Shown in pieces: positions 60,089-64,000 of a stretch of DNA of 64,000 nt. How positions within the stretch are numbered: the stretch's first letter is position 1; each line of letters begins with the position of its first letter. This DNA is from JBBQIY01 sp964553035. Lineage in GTDB: Bacteria > Verrucomicrobiota > Kiritimatiellia > RFP12 > UBA3636. The notes below the pieces were generated by a model, which ran no database searches, was not told where the DNA came from, and saw only the letters and a list, made by a program, of their open reading frames with translations. The position numbers were made by a program, and so were the translations under genes. The stretch lies in NCBI GenBank assembly GCA_964553035.1, contig CAZKJH010000001.1:1-64000 (forward strand), in the 5' to 3' direction.

Positions 60089-61489
60089 TCAGAGACGGCG
60101 CATGGCGCGTGAGAGAGACAAAGTGAGAGCTAGCAGGGCAACGCCGATGCCAATTGGTAATAGATGATGCCGTAGCCAATTAGTCCCGTGCGACTGCGCT
60201 GCCATAGGTTGGGGAATCGCAAAGAGCGTTCCTTCAACCGGCTGAATGTCTCGCGCCAACAGGGCGACGATCTGGGTGGTGTCGGGCATTCCTGTTGAAG
60301 GCTCTTGAAGTTGAATGAGCGTGTAGCGTTGTTCCGGTCGCGCTGGGAAAATGACTCGATAGCGCGGTCCGCTTGCTTGGATATTGGTGACCTCCGCCTT
60401 CGGGTGGTCAAAAGTTAACAGAAAGCGTTGGGCACGGGTTTCGGGGAAAACGATAGTCGTGGCAGAGTCCGTCGTGCAACGAAAGCGAAATTGTTTGAGC
60501 ACGCCTCGCGCAAGTGTTGGCGTTGCTGTCGGCGAATCAACGCTCAAGGTGTACGGCCATGAAGCATAATCCGCTGGAATCGCGAGAACAAGTTGGGTCA
60601 GCGGCTGGCCAGTTGCCTCGATGGCATAACGGGTCTTGCCACGCGACACGCCGTTTGTCTGGGATGTCCACGCGACGGGATAATTAATGCGAACGGGCTT
60701 TCGCGATGACTGGACGAGAGATGTAGTCCAGCCGTTAACCGATTCGACGAGAAGCGGTCGGGTGTCGACTTGGACAGCGCGCGATTGGGTCAAGCCGCCC
60801 TCCTCTGACTGCGTGGACGTGATCAATGAGGTGAGTTGTTCGCGGGCATCGACCGCCTGTTCGAAAGTTAGGCGCAAGTACTCGTTGCTAATGCCAGAGG
60901 GAAAGGTGATTTCCGTGCGGCGCACATTGGCATGACGGCTGAAGTCGAAGATCGATGCCTGCTCGACAAGGGTTGTCCAGATCACACCATCGTCAGAGCC
61001 CTCGACCCTCACCTGTTGCTCAAAATCTCGAATCGGTGTCTTAACCTCAACCCCTTCGAGAATGCTGGCGGCAAGGTTCGGCGCAGTTGTCGAAATCGCC
61101 CTTCGTAGCGTAAGGCGTAGCGCACCATCGGGCATTTCTGCCGCAACCATTTTGAACGGGAGTGTATAAACCCGTTCGCGGACATGAGCAACGGTCTGGA
61201 GCGATTCATAAAGAACAGGGATTTCACCACCCTGCTCGTCGTGTACACGCAAGGTTGTGGCATCGGCTTGTCCGTTCGCAAAAAGCGACGTTGGCAACGT
61301 CACGGCGATCAATTCATCGCGCATTAGCACCTGTGCATTGATCGGCCACTGCGTATCGACCGCGATGACCAGCGAAGCCAGGCCTGATAAGACGAGGCAG
61401 GCCATGTGCTTTAAATTGATGCCACGTTGCACCCACAGGAAACCAACGAGGTGCAAGAAGGCGGTATCGCGTGTTGTAAAGTTTTTCAT
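60089..61489 (-). CDS. DUF3999 family membrane protein
   Basis: 466 residues from the ATG at 61489 (a longer open frame to 61630 has no support). A signal-like helix (LKHMACLVLSGLASLVIAVD) opens a large beta-rich outer domain with two sandwich-like parts (TLRVHDEQGGEIPVLYES; VEGSDDGVIWTTLVEQASIFDFS ... RRTEITFPSGISNEYLRLTF), and a single C-terminal membrane helix (LLPIGIGVALLALTLSLSRAMRR). DUF3999 proteins are usually encoded with DUF2339 proteins, as here, 28 bp downstream of one. Role unknown, perhaps envelope glycan handling. Confidence 0.82.
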   Translation of the reverse strand: MKNFTTRDTAFLHLVGFLWVQRGINLKHMACLVLSGLASLVIAVDTQWPINAQVLMRDELIAVTLPTSLFANGQADATTLRVHDEQGGEIPVLYESLQTVAHVRERVYTLPFKMVAAEMPDGALRLTLRRAISTTAPNLAASILEGVEVKTPIRDFEQQVRVEGSDDGVIWTTLVEQASIFDFSRHANVRRTEITFPSGISNEYLRLTFEQAVDAREQLTSLITSTQSEEGGLTQSRAVQVDTRPLLVESVNGWTTSLVQSSRKPVRINYPVAWTSQTNGVSRGKTRYAIEATGQPLTQLVLAIPADYASWPYTLSVDSPTATPTLARGVLKQFRFRCTTDSATTIVFPETRAQRFLLTFDHPKAEVTNIQASGPRYRVIFPARPEQRYTLIQLQEPSTGMPDTTQIVALLARDIQPVEGTLFAIPQPMAAQSHGTNWLRHHLLPIGIGVALLALTLSLSRAMRRL

Positions 61490-61517
61490 AAGGTTTGAAG
61501 GATAGCCGTGAATCGCG

Positions 61518-63989
61518 TTAAATCGGTTCGTCGTGTTTTTTCTGAGCGCTTTTCTTAAGATAAGCGAAGGCCGCCAGCAGCATTGCGACACCAAGAACGC
61601 CAAAAGCGAGGAGACGCCAGACAATGTCAAGCCCCACTAAATCGACAATGATGGCCTTGAAGTCAGCGACGGCGAAAAGTGCAAGGCCGGTCAACCGGAG
61701 AAAACGCAGATCAAGCCGCAGACCTACCCACAGGAGCGCCAACGCATAGAGACCCCAGAAAAGACTGATGGCACCGCCTTCAAACGCCGGCACAAAAGCG
61801 TGGAAGAAAGTAGCGGCCTCAAAGGTCAGGTAAAAGAACCCAGCGCCAATTGCAATAGCCATCATGATGGGTCTGAAGGGCAACTGCTGCGTTTCGCCAG
61901 CGGCCGGCTGCGTTAAGCGGTGCATAAAGGCAATGCCTCCTAAAAGCACCAGCGTGTTTAACAAGCGTGAAACCCAATGCTCAAAACCAATGCCGCTGCG
62001 GTAGTGCCAGGCACTGACGACAAGCGGATCGTAGGTTAGCGTATCAAAGAAAAGCCACTTACCTGCAAGAAAGACAAGGCCGATCACGCAAAGTGTAGCT
62101 AGCGTGGCGTTATTCGTACGGGCCTTTAGCGTGAAAACATACCAAAGGAAAGCCGCCCAAATTACAGTCACCATGACGCGGGAGAAATCTGGCAAATAAG
62201 CAGCAAAACACAACTTGGCTTCGAGCGTCAGGGTGACGAATGCACCGGCGAGCGCCAACGTCGTGAAGACGACTGGCAGCTTAGGCATGAGCGGCAAAGG
62301 CTCGACATTTTGTGGAAGGCTGGAATCAGGTTTAGGCCGGTGGCGCAGGATGACCAAGGCAACAAAGGCGCACAACACCGGGATGCCCAAGGCGATTAAA
62401 CGGTCTGCGAGCCCATTCAGGTACGTCTCAGGGCGTGCCTGAGCGGTGAAACGAATCACGCTTTCAAAAAACTCGCCCAGCGCACGCAGCCCTGCAATCA
62501 TGTAAAGCAACAGTGCACCGCCGAAAACTATACGGCTGAGCAAGCGGCAGGAAACCCAGAGCAGAGCGGTGGCCAAGATGGCCCATGAGGCGGTCAGTGC
62601 CTGATCACTGAACAGGCACGGCAATGTTAAAGCTAACCCAACAGCCGCCAAGGCGGCAAAGACGGTCAGCAGCGTACGGTCGTGCATTTTTCGCGAGAAG
62701 AAAAGATGGAGATGAACGAGATAGAAGCATGCGAGAGCTAAGGTCAGAACGGCCATGCCAGAACGTGTCCTTGAGATCTTATCAAAAATCCACCAGCTTT
62801 CGCCCAGAAAGAAAAGTGCATTAACAAACAGCCCACCCGCTTCGAGTGGAGTGGCCTCAATTTTGTGGCGAACGGAATATCCGAAGATCGCGGTCGAATA
62901 GAGCACAAATAGGAGCGTCACGCCACCCAAGGCAACTGGCCAGAGCGTAGCATCCCAAGACGAAACACCCAGTGCTCCGGCCACAATGACGGTGGAGAAG
63001 AAAAGGCTGAGCCAGACCAGCAAAGGCCATTGGCGATAGATGGCGATTGCCGCCATGCCAAAGCCCAAGACGACCAAGTAGGCCAGCAGGATGGTCAGAT
63101 TAGGTTGCTCAGTTTGCAACATCACGGGCGTAGCAAAGCCACCGATAGCACCCAGCACAGCAATGGAAAGCGATTGATGCCGAAGTGCCAAAACCACTGC
63201 CACGGCGGTAACCAATATCATCAACCCGAAAGCCGGAAGAGCTGCGATCAAACCGAAGAGAACATGAGCGGAGAAGAAGGCAAAGTAAAGCATCGCGATC
63301 CCACCACCCAAAAGCCCCTGCCCCATCATGGCATATCGCTTGCGAGAAATCAGCCAACTCCCAGCCACTAAAAAAGCGCTACCACAAAGAAGCGACAAAG
63401 CCACACGCCCAGAGGGACCGAGAATGCCACGCTTGATCGAAAGCTGCAAACCCCACCCAACAATACAAACCAAAAACGTAATGCCGACGCGAATCAGCCA
63501 AACCGCGGCAATAGTCGATTCAGCAGAAACATCGGGTCGGCGAAACTCCTCGCCAACAATAAGCCAGTTCCACGCTTTCTGGAGTAGGCGCTTGGCAAGG
63601 GTGTCACTGGTGGACCCAAACTCGTCCACGACCGACTCTGTATCGAGACTTCGGATAATAGGCGGAAACTTCGATGACGGAACTGGAGGCAACGCTGGCG
63701 GACGAACGGGCGGCACCACGGGCAGCGGTAAAGATGTAATGACAGGTGGCACGGCATCAGCCAGTGCTGGAACTGGTGATGGAAGTGGCCCGGCAGACGG
63801 TTCGGTAACAGTCTGTATCGGAACGAGCGAAGAAGACGTGCGCAGTGAAAAGAAGTGAGACTGTTCACAAACAAGTGATTCCAGTTCATCGAGTCGCCGG
63901 AGGATACGTCCAAGACGACGCAAAGCGACAATCACCAGAATAGGAAGAGCGAGTAAGCCCAGAAAGACAAAAATAGCGAATAGTTCCAT
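61518..63989 (-). CDS. DUF2339 family polytopic membrane protein
   Basis: 823 residues. An N-terminal helix (FAIFVFLGLLALPILVIVAL) is followed by a short coil and a Pro/Val-rich linker (residues about 65-115) and then by some 20 or more membrane helices filling residues 155-810, with IRVGITFLVCIVGWGLQLSI and SIAVLGAIGGFATPVMLQTEQPN, the latter a typical DUF2339 phrase. It lacks known transport motifs. It is co-directional and close to DUF3999, the standard pair. The gene is complete, beginning 12 bp inside the window edge. Confidence 0.85.
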   Translation of the reverse strand: MELFAIFVFLGLLALPILVIVALRRLGRILRRLDELESLVCEQSHFFSLRTSSSLVPIQTVTEPSAGPLPSPVPALADAVPPVITSLPLPVVPPVRPPALPPVPSSKFPPIIRSLDTESVVDEFGSTSDTLAKRLLQKAWNWLIVGEEFRRPDVSAESTIAAVWLIRVGITFLVCIVGWGLQLSIKRGILGPSGRVALSLLCGSAFLVAGSWLISRKRYAMMGQGLLGGGIAMLYFAFFSAHVLFGLIAALPAFGLMILVTAVAVVLALRHQSLSIAVLGAIGGFATPVMLQTEQPNLTILLAYLVVLGFGMAAIAIYRQWPLLVWLSLFFSTVIVAGALGVSSWDATLWPVALGGVTLLFVLYSTAIFGYSVRHKIEATPLEAGGLFVNALFFLGESWWIFDKISRTRSGMAVLTLALACFYLVHLHLFFSRKMHDRTLLTVFAALAAVGLALTLPCLFSDQALTASWAILATALLWVSCRLLSRIVFGGALLLYMIAGLRALGEFFESVIRFTAQARPETYLNGLADRLIALGIPVLCAFVALVILRHRPKPDSSLPQNVEPLPLMPKLPVVFTTLALAGAFVTLTLEAKLCFAAYLPDFSRVMVTVIWAAFLWYVFTLKARTNNATLATLCVIGLVFLAGKWLFFDTLTYDPLVVSAWHYRSGIGFEHWVSRLLNTLVLLGGIAFMHRLTQPAAGETQQLPFRPIMMAIAIGAGFFYLTFEAATFFHAFVPAFEGGAISLFWGLYALALLWVGLRLDLRFLRLTGLALFAVADFKAIIVDLVGLDIVWRLLAFGVLGVAMLLAAFAYLKKSAQKKHDEPI

Positions 63990-64000
63990 CGTCTCATTCT

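Noticed and set aside
1..64000. CRISPR arrays, rRNA genes, complete insertion sequences, cobalamin or T-box riboswitches
   Set aside because: No regularly spaced repeats with unique spacers, no rRNA-like sequence, no transposase frame, and no B12-box or T-box sequence was seen upstream of the methyltransferase-like, radical SAM or tRNA ligase genes.

Overview
This window looks like a chromosomal segment of an anaerobic Gram-negative bacterium, most plausibly from the PVC superphylum (Kiritimatiellota, Lentisphaerae or Verrucomicrobiota type). That placement is an inference from gene content. Two outer-membrane-type beta-barrel or surface-repeat proteins, a TolC homologue and ADP-heptose genes imply an LPS outer membrane. 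NfnAB-type transhydrogenase, formate-tetrahydrofolate ligase, QueH, a U32 family protein and a B12-type radical SAM enzyme imply an oxygen-free life. Two UroD-like proteins, a DUF4838 glycosidase-like protein, a choice-of-anchor Q beta-helix protein and paired Gfo/Idh/MocA oxidoreductases are common in these phyla. No CRISPR array, rRNA or intact insertion sequence was seen.

Layout: 0-3.5 kb (minus strand) holds the 5' part of a secreted protein gene and a three-gene cluster of U32 family protein, SAM methyltransferase and type III polyketide synthase. 3.6-6.2 kb holds queH and a radical SAM gene. 6.2-15.6 kb holds a membrane-anchored unknown, two UroD-like genes, an M19-like dipeptidase, an M28 peptidase-GNAT fusion, a C26 gamma-glutamyl hydrolase and a free-standing class II glutamine amidotransferase. 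15.6-26.9 kb is a glycan locus: secreted beta-helix protein, DUF4838 protein, CE7 esterase, polysaccharide deacetylase, GntR-type regulator, two MocA-type dehydrogenases, NagB and NagA.

26.9-33.3 kb (minus strand) carries a lipoprotein beta-barrel gene broken by an in-frame TAA, a surface-repeat protein gene sharing a duplicated 143-bp leader with it, and a TolC / zinc-ribbon / HlyD / exonuclease operon without an inner-membrane pump. 33.4-36.2 kb holds nfnB, nfnA, a NifU-like scaffold gene and tRNA-Gly(CCC). 36.4-41.9 kb holds a DUF2851 gene, a lytic transglycosylase, a LolA-like gene and fhs. 41.9-44.9 kb is a degenerate island: a HipA-like kinase (YjjJ/HipH type) with what looks like a leaderless self-regulated promoter, a fused dcm/vsr remnant, a perfect 30-bp palindrome and a pair of diverged repeats at its two edges.

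44.9-50.7 kb has an EboF/EboD-like pair, heptose kinase and phosphatase, and an ECF sigma factor operon. 51.5-57.2 kb has housekeeping genes: proS, an HU-like gene, hisS, an extended hisH, and hisF. 57.2-60.0 kb has a DnaJ-type cysteine-rich secreted protein overlapping a membrane Ser/Thr kinase. 60-64 kb has a DUF3999/DUF2339 membrane pair.

A theme running through the intergenic DNA is short repeats with a 7-bp period, at 9.3, 40.1, 47.4, 47.65 and less clearly at 44.7, 50.8 and 51.8 kb. Among candidates for an undescribed system, the U32-methyltransferase-type III PKS cluster is the strongest: it could be an anaerobic counterpart of the SrsA/SrsB/SrsC alkylresorcinol pathway with an O2-independent hydroxylase.
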